From Isoetes taiwanensis (lineage: Eukaryota > Streptophyta > Lycopodiopsida > Isoetales > Isoetaceae), in assembly GCA_021234155.1 (NCBI GenBank), contig JAJEKV010000030.1:2629842-2693841 (forward strand): a stretch of DNA of 64,000 nt, written 5' to 3'. The translations under genes and the position numbers were made by a program. The notes under the pieces were generated by a model. The model made no database searches and was not told the origin of the DNA. It saw only the letters and a program-made list of their open reading frames with translations. Of the stretch, positions 19,661 to 31,238 are shown piece by piece; the first letter of the stretch is position 1; each line of letters begins with the position of its first letter.

Positions 19661-20908
19661 TCCTTGCTTGAATGTACTGATCCGATTAGAACGTTGCCCT
19701 GCCTTGTGTTCGACCACTTTTCAACTGCATAAAGGATAAAAGTTACTATGGTACTGCATATTTTCTACAATGCTATTTTATAAGAATAGAATAGAAGGGT
19801 TTTAGCTGCTAATGAAGTATAAGAAAATGAGAATATAGTTACATAAGAATGTTAAGGAGATAACCTCAAAGCTAATTAAACTTAGAAAATAAATACTCAT
19901 CATAGAGACAATACTTAAGTTGTTGCTCAAGACGTGCTCCAAGAGTATTTTATATCTAAAAACTACTTGGTATATGGGCTTCCATGCCACCCAAGCAAAG
20001 TAAAGTCGCACAAATATTAAATGCCCACTAAAACATGCTGTCTGTTAAAAGTTAAGTTAATCTCCTATGGTATTCAATAATTTTTAAATTGAGCCCACCT
20101 CTTAAAAGTTTTGTTAATCTTATTATTTTGCATATTTTGTAAGTTGTGACAGCTCGAATATTTTGTTCTATAAATAAGGTGCTACATACGTGAGTTGCAC
20201 GTATTGCTAAGGGTCGAAATTAGGGGGGTTCCTCCCCAGAATATCCGATTTGGAAATATCCGATTTGCGAAAGTAGATGTGGGCAAATTTCTGGTAGAAA
20301 TTTCATAAAAACAGTGTTAAATCCGGCAAATTAGAGGTATTTTTCTCAAAAATCCGGTAAGCATAAATAAAGGGCGACATTTTTGTTGGTTAGTGCAAAA
20401 TCTAAATTTGAGGCCTCGACTAGCAATTGGAAATATATATAATTGGGCACTTTAATGTGATCATGACATTCTAACATTATTTTTTATATGAAAGTCAGAA
20501 GTAACATAAAGTCCCACAACTTTTTAATCGCATAGGTTAATATTTTAATTGGTTTTTAGCACACCAGCCCAACTAAGCCTACAGCCTTTCTTGCCTATCC
20601 ACGTAGCATCTCCACCTCATCAAAATTTGATGAATCTTTATTTTATACATCCTACGGCCATCGAAATTAGAAATTGACTCAAAATAAACAAGGAGATGTA
20701 AAAGGACATCGATTCTTCATTTCATCTTCTCTGCCAGGTGCAATCTGCTTCAAGGCTTCTCTATTTAACTTTACTTCTAACTCAGTTGGCGTATCGTTCC
20801 TTCTAGAACAAAGTTAACCTGGTTTATTATCTTTTGACAACTGGTATCTTTGTTTATTATTACGCAATTGCCAATATCATTTAATTGAATATGATAAGTT
20901 TTAGGGAC
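19661..20908. other. Upstream region of the kinase gene, no gene
   Basis: AT-rich. It contains the possible upstream exon or promoter of the minus-strand gene. A segment near 20150-20420 has 'tgacagctcg' and 'ctataaata' and might be an old LTR, but no second copy is in the window. No coding sequence is supported. Confidence 0.4.
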
Positions 20909-20934
20909 GGAAGGAAGGAAGGAAGGAAGGAAGG
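20909..20934. repeat. (GGAA)n microsatellite at the LINE 3' end
   Basis: Six or so GGAA units. On the minus strand this is a (TTCC)n tail directly after the GC-rich LINE, a position typical for a LINE 3' terminus. Confidence 0.85.
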
Positions 20935-21949
20935 TACTTTTATCGTCCACGGAGACCAATCGGTCTATGGGACCCAATACAAAAACGCAGCAAGCGGATT
21001 CCGCCCGGATTAAAAACCCCGCCCGAAGTGGTTTTCGAGGGAAAACCGTGGCAAGCAATCACGGGCCGACAAACCGCGGCTAATCATATAAAATGCGTAA
21101 ACATCCCAATATATACTGATCATGCACCACCCCAGTAGTGCCTAGTCGTGAACGGACACCAAAGGGGGCAAATGTGACCTCGCAGTCCGTTACCTCGCCG
21201 GATGTATGACCCTGTGGCACGATCGACGGCGGTGTTCATCAAGAAATGCAAGGGCACGCCCGCCGTACTAAGGGAGCGTGATCGGCCCGGACCGGTGAAC
21301 ACCGGCAACTCGAAAGTGTGAGACTCATCCTCAATGGCACCCGTTTGACAAAGACCGACAGCCCGCCCCGGCGGGGCTCCCCAATCCACCGCCTGGCCTC
21401 GATCGCGAAGATGGTGGGCACCTGCGAATGGAGGCAATGAGTCCGCTTTTGGGCGCCCCGCTAACACGGGTTGATGTGCTCCCTTTGTAATGGGCCATTT
21501 TGACCGCTCTAGAGCAATGGGGTCCCGTGAGCTTGCCAAGGAAACAAGCATCTAGGTACTCCCCGCTTGTTCGTCCACGATCGGTCGGCCGCGCCCGGTA
21601 CGCGATCTCAGGTCCTCGCGAGACGTTCCATCCGGCGAACCAGCGATCTCTCTTACCCCTCCAACAGGCCCTAAGCCGCTGGGACTCATGGCCACAGTGT
21701 AAGCCAGGTGCGGAGCCGAGCATCACCCATAGTAACCACTTTCCGAAAGTAGACGATGTCTATCAAGGGCTGCTTTTGAAGCGGCAAGAATCGATTTCCG
21801 CAGCAGAACTCGATAGGGGACTGAAGGTTTCACCCCAAGTGCGCGGCTAAAAAATGCCTTCCGCACCTTCCAAGTCATTCCCAGTCGCCAGAGACCTAAT
21901 CGGCCCAAACCTCGACTCGCATGGAAGGACAGTCCCACAAAGGCCCTGA

Positions 21950-22960
21950 ATGATGTGACCGATGGCCCCAATCATATAGCTCGGCCAGGACCTTGTTCTC
22001 AGATGGCATGTGCCAGCCCAGCCGTCACCGCAGCGCGATAGACGCCCCCCAGCTGGTAGGAGGGGAACTCCACCCCTAGGTACTTGTAGGTGGGCTGACG
22101 CCCGCCGTGCTGTCCCCGATATGTGAGTGCAGGAGGCATGGGGTGACGTGGGAGAGGATATGAGAACCACCCGGGTCTTGGCCGATTGACGCTGCGATGT
22201 CCTCAGAAATTCGACAAAATGTGTCTAGGGCATCCAGTGAGACCGTGATAGCCGGGTGTGGGCCAAAGAGCCAACATCGCCCCGGCGATAGATGAGCCGG
22301 GCGATGACCGTGCAAAAGCTGTATTATCCCCCCATGCTCAAGAAGCCTGTGGCTCTAACTGATCAATGTAGAGGCCAAAAAGTGTTGGCGGTGAGGGGCA
22401 ACCCCGCCGACCTCGATACTATTGGTGAATGCTTGGCCCGCGCACGCATCCCCGCCAAAACAACTCTCATACGGCGTATATGGCATTACGCATTGCAGCC
22501 GGAGCCCCGGTTGGCCGTCAGCCTAGCTTTTTCCCGAGGGGACCGACAAAAGCCTTTGGCGAAGTCCACAAAGCAAAGAATACAAGTCCACCCGATGATT
22601 CCTACTGCTCTTCAATCGCTCAGCCAGAAAGATATGGTCAATTGTTGAGTGGCGGGTCGAAAAGCCCGCCTGGTGGTGAGGGTTTCGCACATCGCGCCCC
22701 CGCCCGCCCGGGTCAATCGCCGCCGAGAATGCCACCAACAAGTTTGGCAAACATTGAACCGACCATGATCGTCCGTAATTGGTCGGACAAGTGTGGGTCG
22801 CCCGCCTTTGTGAATGGGAACAACCACGCTTGTGGTCCATTGTCGGGAAACCCCCTGCAATGCTCGTTGAACGTGGTAGTGAGGACGCACAAGCGGCCGC
22901 CTCGCCCACTTGAGTAACTCGCCTCGCGATACCATCGGAGGTCACCGCCTTCCCATTAGC
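21950..22960 (-). pseudogene. LINE reverse transcriptase region
   Basis: Fragments of a non-LTR reverse transcriptase in shifting frames. They include the motif before the palm (VVVPIHKGG then an 'ITDDHGR' counterpart), the HSTIDHIF segment, GLYIDQLE and ALDTFCRISEDI. The sequence at 22720-22860 aligns base by base with the plus-strand relic at about 31030-31170. The catalytic YADD is not clearly preserved. Confidence 0.8.
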
Positions 22961-23599
22961 TAGCCGCTGCGTGCCCTCCTCAACATCCTCGCCCACGAAC
23001 CAATGGGGGCCATCCCGGGGGTATATGACGCTGCCCCTCGGGCGGGTCATAGAGCCGCCGCAGTACCGCTCCCACCGCCCGGGTGTGATGTCCCCTCAGA
23101 GGGTCGGGGCTGGCCGGGCACTCGCTAAAAGGTTCGAGGATGAGTGTCCAGCAGTCTAACATCTCCCCTCGATGCTTGGCAAGGTACCCTTTGTGTCCTT
23201 CGATGGGCGCATCGGTGGTGGCCGCAAGTGGGTACCTAGATCCGCATCGTGACGGGAAGCGCCATGCTATGCTCTTTACAACCGCGATCAAACCATCGGT
23301 TACGCTGGAATGTTGCTGATCCCGAAGGCGACGCTGGGTCCGCCAGCACTTCGGCCCGGCCGTAAGATCCCGTCAATAATAGGGTCACCGGTCCGCTCAC
23401 GCTCTAGTGTGGAGGTCCGCAGAATTACCGGAGGCGGCCCATGAGCATCTACAGAGTCCGGTCCTCGCTCATAATCGAAGTCTCAACCGAGGGACTCACG
23501 AGGGGGGCTCAGCATAGTGGGGCTCCGGGCGCTCGCCAAACCAGTCCAAATAAAGTGGGAGGTGATTCGAAAGTCGACCTCCTCATCCCGACCGCCCTG

Positions 23600-24370
23600 T
23601 GCTCCACCCCGAAACGACCGATGAGATGCATATCTTTAGCAACTACAAGCACATAGTCCACCACACTAGACCCTCCCCGATTGTCCCGGTTCGCGATGTG
23701 CACTTTGCAGAATCGCCACCGCGGAAAGGCCATTGCAAATTATCAAGTCAAAATGCCACATAGCAGAGCAATCGTTCGCCAAAGCGAAAGTGACACAGGC
23801 CATCCGACCACAGCGGCAGCGCTACCAGCGGGCGCAGGCGTGCCGCAGGACATCGTCGGCCGAGGGGGTCAAGTCGCATGGGTCGCTTCTACTCCCCGTC
23901 CGTGCATTGAAATCTCCAAGAAGGACGACATCTTACCTAATCGCTGATGCCGCCAGATGTCATCATATAGATCGACATACGGGTCCATCCTATCCGTGAC
24001 GGGTGGTTTCGCGATAGAAGGTGCCGTCTGCTGAGGAGGGAAATAACAGCGGCCGTAAAAAGAGGGTTGCCACCGGGTATTATGCACACGTAATCCGGCA
24101 CCCGGCCAGTTCCGGCTCCCTGCCTCCGAGGGTAAACCGAATGTGCCAAGGTTGTCCGGTAGTAGCAAGCCACTCCCATGACCCCGCCCCCGCACGTGTA
24201 TTGAAGACCGAGAAATGTTGGTAACCCGGCAAATCGTAGCCTCGTGCTCCAAAGATGCTCCCATGTCTCCATGAGGAAGATGAGATCCATACCCACGCCA
24301 CGGAAGTTCGACCGGCCCCTTCTCGCCAAGGGAAGCCTCGACAATTCCATGAGACCACCCGGAGGCACAA
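23600..24370 (-). pseudogene. LINE endonuclease region
   Basis: APE-type endonuclease pieces in order: start VVSWNCRGF at about 24361, GDFNART at about 23915, and the terminal SVVDYVL at about 23660. The frame shifts between them. This domain nicks the target DNA for LINE insertion; this copy cannot encode it in one piece. Confidence 0.85.
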
Positions 24371-25414
24371 TTCCTATTTGTCGGCCAGGATGGTATGCTG
24401 TACCGAAATCTGGGGAGGAAGGAAGAGCAGGCCGAGTGAGAAGTAGATGGAGCAGCAGGCGCGCGTGGTCGAGAGGGCGGGTCATGAGGGAGCATGGAGG
24501 ATGTGAGAAGGGGCCGCGGGTAGTAGAAGCAGGGTACGCTGCGGTACTGCGGGTTGGGGCTGCGGGTCCGCCAAAGAGGCAAAGTTGTTTGAAAATGTGC
24601 ATCCCGGGCCGGTCCAATCCCTTCGCACCCCTGGGCGGTAATGCCTCCCCGACGATAAGCCTCCCGCTCAAGGCCTCCCCGCTGCACGGGTGTGAGGTCC
24701 CTGGCCCACGCATGTGGGATGTCCCCTTCAACATCCGGGCTCGGGCGCAATATGGCATCACGCACTGCGCATCCGCGAAATCGCGGAATATGGTACGCGG
24801 TCACGCCGCCCGCGAGCCCCATGCCGGGCTGCTCGAGAAAATGAACTGCCCTGTGAATGTCATCCGATCGAGAATGTGTGTTAGGATGTGGTGGGGAGAC
24901 TCCCTCCTCATTGTTTCTGCATGCCTCAACTACCTGACAGGGCTCTCCGCCCTGCCTCGGAGTTCTCGGCCCGCTGGGTCCAAGGTGGGCGAAAAGGTCG
25001 GGTCCCGTGTGGCCGGGGTGGTGGTGGTGGCCGGGATGGCGGGAGGACCGGAGTGTGGCCGGGATGGCGTGGAGTGGTCGGAGAGCGGGCAGCAGAGGCG
25101 GGGCGTGGCCGTGGGAGGTTGTGGCGGATAGCCCGAGCCGCCGTTCGCCCCGCAGGAAGTAGGGAGGACAGCTCTGCAGCCGGGCCGCCGCTGGGCCGCC
25201 TCCCCCGCCCGCCGACCGGGCCGCACTGACTATGAACCCGGTAGGGAGACCCCTACGGCCTGCTCGTGGATCGGTTTCCCGCAACCCCTGGAGCTCCAGG
25301 CGGGAAATTCTGGGGAGGACTCCGTTTTGAGCCTCAAAATAAAAACATAAGCTTACGAGGAAAAATTGAAGCTCCGTTCCTTCGGATCTTCATCTAATTG
25401 GTTCAAGGCGAGGA

Positions 25415-28099
25415 ATGGAACCGGCCACAAGTAACGAACCATCTAATTGGTTTGGAGATCTAATGGCTCTTCCTTCCAAGGTCGATGAGATTCTAAGCAA
25501 AAGCAACTTTGTTAGTGAAGACCAGGGCCGTGAATCATCCGATTGGATTGAGGATTTAAGTGCCCTTCCTTCCAAAGTCCACAAAATAACGAGGAATGAC
25601 AACTTGAGCTGTAAAGGCCAGTGTGCTGTGTTTCAATTTTTGGTTTATTCAGTGTCACAATATGTTGTGGCATGGAGGAATTTTAAAGAAGTAAATTCAG
25701 CAAATGCTATGGGAAAAGAGCTGGCTAGCGTGTTAAATGGGGGCGTGGAGATCTTGCAGGTGTGTGCAATGTCGGACAAAGCGTCTCCAGGTTTGATTTT
25801 GACTATTCAAAACAGCTTAGGTCGATTTCATGAGATTATTGAAGATGTGAGTAAATACTCCCAAATGATTAATCGTTTAATCTCCCAAAACCATCTAACA
25901 ACATCCCACTGCAAGCTAGACCTGTTAAAACAACTTATGTATAAGGTGGAGCTTGATCGCCAGACTTTGCAGACGGATCTTGCATTAGCTTACCAAGAAG
26001 ACTTGAAGGACAGTTTAGGAGGGTCTTCGACTGGAAATATCCCCAAAGATTTTATTCCATGGATTGACAACAAGGATCTATCTATGCAAAAGAACAATCT
26101 AGGAAGAGAACATCGGGATGTGGTTCCAGCACTGTGGCGTAATTTTCCTGTAGCCGTGAAACATTTTCCTTCTACTTTCTCTTTTGATGAAGAATATTAT
26201 CGAAAATTGATGGGCATTGGTTCAGCTCATCTAGTACAGATAATAGGCCATTCCGAAACATGTATTGTCTTGGAGCGAATGGAAACAGATCTTGAAAGGA
26301 CCATAGAATTGGGGCGTATCACACTTCTGCAGTCAGTTGACATCATGTTACAGATTGCAAAAGCAATGAAGCATTTGCATGATAATAATATGGTTTACAG
26401 AGTGGAGATCTCCAATATTCTGGTTAAGAGGAAAACAGATGGAAGTTTCATTATCAAGCTCGCAGACTTTTATCCTCTTAATCCAGAGATGAGGGGAAAG
26501 GGGACCGGCAAGATGGGCAGAGCAATGGGCATAGCAATGGGCATAGCAAGAGAGGCACAGCAATGGGCAATGGTCAATCGTTTTGGGATAGTGTGTGGAA
26601 TTTTTTTCCCTTATCGAATATATCAGGATCAGGATGAGGATAAGAATATTCTTACAAAATTATGCAATCTGATAATAGATTGTTTTGATGACAGAAATAA
26701 GCATCTTACATTTGCTCACATTTGTGAGACATTGTGGCTTATCAAAGAAAGGCTCTTGACTCCTCAAAGACGACATAATAAAAGAAGAAGCGTCTATGTT
26801 TTTGAGCCCACGTTTTTCAAGAAGTGTAATGTCAAAGATCTTCCTATCGACCAACTTGACCACATAATATTTCCATGCATAAGCATTGATTATTCTGGCC
26901 ATGTTGTTATCATGGACATATGGAATAGCATATCTAAGCCCTTCAGAGATAACGATGGCGTGGATCCTCAAAATAAGCCTTTTGGAAATCTGCCGGAAGA
27001 TCTAGGAGTGGTTGGGCAATTTAAGAAACTCCTAATAGATCAGGGCAAAATGTTTAACCTTTCTCTTGGCATTCACACTTCTCACCAAAGCATTCTGGGA
27101 GCTGAATCTGCTTCGTTAAAGTTCATATTGGATTTTCTAGAAGTCTATAAAGTCTTCAATGGCATTTACATTCAATACCATAGTACTGTGAAGGCTATCG
27201 ATGTTAATATGCTGGAACAACTCAGGAAAGTGTTACATGGTTTTACCATTGGTCTATCTCCCCATGTTGCTATATTGCATTCAATTGGAGACATCAGTCC
27301 TGATATGTTTGATCATCTCTATCTTTCTGCTAAAGATCTCTGGAAAGTCAAACATATCCTTTCTACCAAGATTATCATTGATAGAGGAAGTGAAATGGAT
27401 GAGAAAGAGGTAATAAATTTAATCAAGTGGAAAGATTTAGGAGGTGTCGTTATTTACCACAAAGAGTCACTCAATGTTCTTCTTGATGGTCTTAAAGACA
27501 TAGAGCATGTAGTGGCATTTGCAGATGACCTTAATGGAGCAGATGTTCGGGATCAAATGACTCAAGCTCAAACAAGGGGAATATGCATGTCACTCAACGC
27601 ATTTACTCGTGCAAAAGATATATCAAAATTCAAAGATATTGTCTCAGCTGCAAAAAATCATGGTTGCTTTGAGGATCTTATTAAATATTTACACATGGCA
27701 CGTGAGAAAAGTGTTAGCGCAGAAGTTGATGAAGAGTTGATTTATGCGTACGCTAAACTTGATAAGTTTGGTGAGATTGAAGAGCTCTTATCAAAAGCTA
27801 ATATAGCGGCAGATTTTCAACGAATATCAGATAGGCTATTTGATGAGCAATTGCATAAAGCCGGCCGAATTGTCTTAACTTATAATGATAGGACAATGCA
27901 AGCCCATGCAAGAATGTCTAGGTTCCAAGAAGAAGTAGACTATTGTTTCATATGTTTTGAACTTTCCAAAAACGCAGCTTTGGTTCCATGTGGGCATCGC
28001 ATGTGTCAACATTGTGGCAATGCGATCCTCCACAGCGAAAGTAAAAAATGTCCTCTTTGTGCACAAACAATTGAGAAACTAGTCATTTTGTATGCTTAA
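25415..28099 (+). CDS. Pseudokinase, dead GH18-like, clathrin-heavy-chain-like repeat and RING fusion
   Basis: One 894-codon ORF from ATG 25415 to TAA. Residues 1-60 contain a duplicated motif (ALPSKV twice). About 65-155 is the helical region shared with the 17465-19660 protein. A pseudokinase follows (about 225-450): VAVK is kept, HRD reads YRVE, DFG reads DFY, the APE segment is gone, and a low-complexity MGIAMGIA stretch replaces the activation loop. A GH18-like domain (about 457-685) has NGIYIQYH at 582-589 where acids are needed. Residues about 687-825 match clathrin heavy chain leg repeats: LLDGLKDIEHVVAFA, ELIYAYAKLDKFGEIEE from 774, and RISDRLFDEQL. The C-terminus is a C3HC4 RING (C844, C847, C859, H861, C864, C867, C879, C882). 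Inferred role: a scaffold with ubiquitin-ligase activity linked to signalling or trafficking. It is continuous in frame, so it is not a chance junction of pseudogenes, though expression is unproved. Confidence 0.9.
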   Translation: MEPATSNEPSNWFGDLMALPSKVDEILSKSNFVSEDQGRESSDWIEDLSALPSKVHKITRNDNLSCKGQCAVFQFLVYSVSQYVVAWRNFKEVNSANAMGKELASVLNGGVEILQVCAMSDKASPGLILTIQNSLGRFHEIIEDVSKYSQMINRLISQNHLTTSHCKLDLLKQLMYKVELDRQTLQTDLALAYQEDLKDSLGGSSTGNIPKDFIPWIDNKDLSMQKNNLGREHRDVVPALWRNFPVAVKHFPSTFSFDEEYYRKLMGIGSAHLVQIIGHSETCIVLERMETDLERTIELGRITLLQSVDIMLQIAKAMKHLHDNNMVYRVEISNILVKRKTDGSFIIKLADFYPLNPEMRGKGTGKMGRAMGIAMGIAREAQQWAMVNRFGIVCGIFFPYRIYQDQDEDKNILTKLCNLIIDCFDDRNKHLTFAHICETLWLIKERLLTPQRRHNKRRSVYVFEPTFFKKCNVKDLPIDQLDHIIFPCISIDYSGHVVIMDIWNSISKPFRDNDGVDPQNKPFGNLPEDLGVVGQFKKLLIDQGKMFNLSLGIHTSHQSILGAESASLKFILDFLEVYKVFNGIYIQYHSTVKAIDVNMLEQLRKVLHGFTIGLSPHVAILHSIGDISPDMFDHLYLSAKDLWKVKHILSTKIIIDRGSEMDEKEVINLIKWKDLGGVVIYHKESLNVLLDGLKDIEHVVAFADDLNGADVRDQMTQAQTRGICMSLNAFTRAKDISKFKDIVSAAKNHGCFEDLIKYLHMAREKSVSAEVDEELIYAYAKLDKFGEIEELLSKANIAADFQRISDRLFDEQLHKAGRIVLTYNDRTMQAHARMSRFQEEVDYCFICFELSKNAALVPCGHRMCQHCGNAILHSESKKCPLCAQTIEKLVILYA

Positions 28100-29159
28100 C
28101 ATCGCTTCTACAAAGATGACACTCATTTGGTTATTGCCTGAGTAGTCTACAAATGCAATTGCATTCACGGATATTTGTCATGTTTAAAAACATATTTTTT
28201 GTTCTAGATGAATATGAGTTTGTGAGTTCCAATGATACCTAGATTGCAACAACAAGAGAAAAATGTTGTTCATGTATATATTAGATGGATAAATAGAACA
28301 AGAAACTACCATTAATGTTTTGTAAAATTATCAAAAAATCACTCGAACGAAATAGCATTTTGTTAAATAGTGATATAGTTTTTGTTGTGGCTAACCAAAT
28401 CCAAAAGTTGTCTCCACAAAGATTATAGATTAGGATAAGATTCTTATCAACAAAATGGTATTTATCTAAATTGGAGTTTAAATTTACAAGTTATGCTCTC
28501 AAAGTTATTTTTAATGCATTTATTTGAAACACCATCACTTGAAGTTTTCAACTCCATTTTGGATGATTTTTACTATTATCGGAAAGTTTCACCAGTCTCC
28601 ATCTCTAAAATATGCTCACATCAGTAGCAAAGATGTGGCAATGGCAGGGCTCGAGCCTTTAGATTCATTTGGATTTTAACTCCACGGATTTCCTTAGGTT
28701 GCCTTGCAGTTTCCACAAACTTTTTTTTTTCTTTTTTTTTATTTGAGTACAAAAAACATCCTCATTCTAAATGCATTAGTCTAATTATTAGATATTGACT
28801 AGTAAACGTGTTGCCGATCTTGCCACGCATCTGTAGGAGCATGTGTTAATATGAGATTTCTATATATGTTGGATCCTATATCGATGCATTTCAATTTATG
28901 AGAGCTTAATCTCAATTGGGTCTTTTGCTTTCCCAATGCTTGCATTCAGGTATTCACGTTCTTTGCATATCTTGCTATAAAAACGCTATAAAATTCCATG
29001 CTCGTCGCTATAAAAACGCTATAAAATTCCATGCTCGTTCAATGCCCTTCTTACCCTCTCTGATGTAACCCCCCTTCCCCTCCCCACAGGACCAACTAGT
29101 CTGACCTGTTCACGATCCATAAGAGATCTGTGAGGGTGGAGCTAAATAGCAAGTCAAAT
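28100..29159. other. Downstream intergenic region, no gene
   Basis: AT-rich, with T-runs near 28720-28740. It holds one 33-bp tandem duplication (28974-29039). I see no coding sequence. Confidence 0.5.
28974..29039. repeat. 33-bp tandem duplication
   Basis: Two nearly identical 33-bp units starting GCTATAAAAACGCTATAAAA; each unit itself contains two CGCTATAAAA-type boxes. Confidence 0.9.
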
Positions 29160-29480
29160 CTAACTCAAAAAACCTCGGAGCTTAGATCTAGTGCCATCAA
29201 ATTTCTCTAGCAAACTATTCGTAAGCTCTGATGGCGTTTTCTTGAAGCTAGAGGCTGACTTATGAGACGCTACTCGTTCTCTGAGATCCTTACTGTCTAA
29301 TTGAAATTGGGCACCAGATATGGACAAAGAAATGCTTAGGATCTGAGCACACAAGAACCGGTAAGGATTTCGCTTCAAAATATCATGAATCTACGCAAGA
29401 ACAAGGAAGAATATGCAAGAAATACACGAGGAATATACAAAGAATAGGCTGAATATACTTGATAGACTCTACCAGATTTG
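29160..29480 (-). pseudogene. Gypsy leader/gag start fragment (minus)
   Basis: On the minus strand: KTPSELTNSLLEKFDGTRSK and LRGFLS, matching the gag start at about 41050-41120 of the 39.5-45.0 kb gypsy (LPEKFDGTQSKLGGFLN). It is preceded by sequence resembling that element's LTR end and leader (about 39930-40040). It abuts, in opposite orientation, the plus-strand fragment that follows, so one copy was broken and inverted. Confidence 0.8.
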
Positions 29481-30690
29481 AGTTGGTTTACCTTCTCGCT
29501 GGAGAGGGGGGCTCTCGAGTTGCAGGATTTTACAGGGTTTATTGCTGAACTTGAGGTGTGTTTTGGAGACATTGATCATCGGTAGCACACTGCTTAGAAA
29601 CCTCAGGCAAGGTTCTTGTCTAGCATCAGTTTATGCTTCAAAGCATTTCCCTCAAATTGTTATAGAAATGGCTTGGAATAATGTGGCCCTTTGAGATTTC
29701 TGTCTACTAGGATGTAAAAGATATTTTGTTGACCATGGAGGATTCTAACACATTGAATGAAACTATAAAGTTTGTGGTTCATTGTGATAACCGTCTTTTT
29801 TAGCGTAGGCGAGAAAGACAGAATCAGCTTCTTCTCCAATTCCGCAAGCACCGGTGGTCACATCAGCTCTGCGCCGTCCATGCCATCTAAAACAGATGGC
29901 CCTTTTCGATGCAAATTGATTGTACAGTACGAGAGCTCTTATCTGTTGTTAAAAAATAGCATCAAAGAGAGGCTAATCTTTGCCTCTACAGTGGAGGAGC
30001 TGGTCATATTGCTTGGGGATGTCCTGTTAAGCGCCCAAACTAGTCGAGAAACTCCAGAGGCTGATTCCACTCCAGTACTAGGAGTCTCTCAATGGCTGGT
30101 CGCTATTTCTGAGTCTCCTTTTACACTTTGGAATCGAGGGTTGGGAGGAAGGAAGCATTGACACGACTGAATATAGTGCGAATGCTTGCCTTATAGATAG
30201 TGCATTTGCTTCTGAGCATATCCCGAGAAGTAGAGTTTGACCATCCCAATTCTGTTGGTGTGATTGATAGATGTCTGCATCAACATCTACTCCAGTCCAT
30301 GCAGTATCGTGGACCTCTGATTCTACCCTTGTTCATATTCTATTTTCTGTTTTTGCCCCATGTCCTAATTCAGTCCCTGTCTCTACTTCAGTTTATATTC
30401 TAGATGAGGTTCTAGTTCTTGTTCCTATTCCAGTTCCTGCGTCAGTTTTTGCTCCTGTGCTAATTCCTGCTCCAATGCCTGCTCTAGCTCTAGCTCTTAC
30501 TCATTCTCATGCTCTTGTTCCTATTATTGCTCCTGCTCTTGTTCCTGCTCCTGTCCATGCTTTTGTTCATGTGGAAGCTTTATCCCCATCATGCCTTAGT
30601 CTCCGTATCTCAAAGATTTCTCTCCACAAATTTATCAGATCTGGAAGATAAGATCCTACTTCAGTATTTGCAATTCAGGCTCATCCTTCG
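29481..30690 (+). pseudogene. Gypsy gag/protease relic (plus)
   Basis: Diverged copy of about 41240-42670 of the nearby gypsy element. It includes the 'gagttgcaggattttac' gag segment, the 'gagaggctaatctttgcctcta' zinc-knuckle segment, a remnant of the protease 'gcgaatgcttgccttatagatagtgc', and the repetitive 'cctgctcc' Ala/Pro-coding tract (about 30300-30590). Many stops. It ends at about 30690 where LINE sequence begins. Confidence 0.8.
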
Positions 30691-31238
30691 ATTAGCTCTA
30701 ACCTTCCCATGTAACCAGTGGTTTGATGCCAAGTGCAAGGAATACAAATGCTGTCTTTGCCAGGTCACAGACCCTACTCTATGGCCATACACTATTAGGC
30801 AATACTACAATCTCATTAAGGCTAAAAAAGCTAGGTACATTGCAGTGCATCAACAAAAAATGTTCTATCTCCTAGACCAAAAATCATAGAGGCTGATGTG
30901 GTCCAGGCTTATAACATCTTGCCAATGGGAAAGCGCCAGAGGTGGATAGTATACATGAAGAGTTATTCAAGTGTCCAGGATTGTCCATAGTACCGGTAAG
31001 CATTGTTCAAAGGAGCATTACAGGAAAATTTTCCCTTGCAGTGGACCACTAGCAGAGTTGTTCCCGTCTACAAGACAGGTGACCCACACTATCAAGCCAG
31101 TTATCAAACAATCATGGCCAGCTCGGTGTTTGCAAAACTGCCAGCTGGCATTCTTGGACTGCAGTTGATGGGTAGGCAGAGGCAATGAAGATGTGGGCCC
31201 TCATGCAGACAAGATTCAGGCCGCAGCACTCAAGTATT
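30690..31238 (+). pseudogene. LINE reverse transcriptase relic, left part
   Basis: Plus-strand LINE: TTSRVVPVYKTGDPHYQ then ASYQTIMASSVFAKLPAGIL (about 31040-31160). It aligns with the GC-rich LINE at 22720-22860 (minus), where many CG dinucleotides correspond to TG or CA here. It is interrupted at 31238 by the copia insertion; the next part of the same domain resumes at 47012. Confidence 0.88.

Larger units (their letters stand above)
20909..25330 (-). mobile_element. GC-rich L1-like LINE, ORFs broken
   Basis: The whole block is GC- and CpG-rich, in sharp contrast to its AT-rich surroundings. On the minus strand, endonuclease motifs come first: VVSWNCRGF near 24355, then GDFNARTGSRSD near 23900 (another frame) and SVVDYVLV near 23650. 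Reverse transcriptase follows: a TTSVVVPIHKGG segment near 22835, HSTIDHIFLAERLKSS near 22640, a segment reading as 'F/VDF' lost to frameshift, GLYIDQLEPQA near 22355, and ALDTFCRISEDIAASIG near 22220. Frames change repeatedly, so the copy is defective. The 5' limit is about 25330, where GC content falls 85 bp before the ATG of the next gene. Related, AT-drifted copies are at 30690-31238 and 47012-47350. Confidence 0.87.

Noticed and set aside
20150-20420. Solo LTR or promoter
   Set aside because: TG start and TATA-like box only; no second copy, target duplication or partner feature seen.
23869-25284. 471-codon minus-strand ORF (and 295-codon plus-strand ORF) as genes
   Set aside because: GC-rich DNA gives long chance ORFs; the endonuclease motifs lie in other frames of the LINE.
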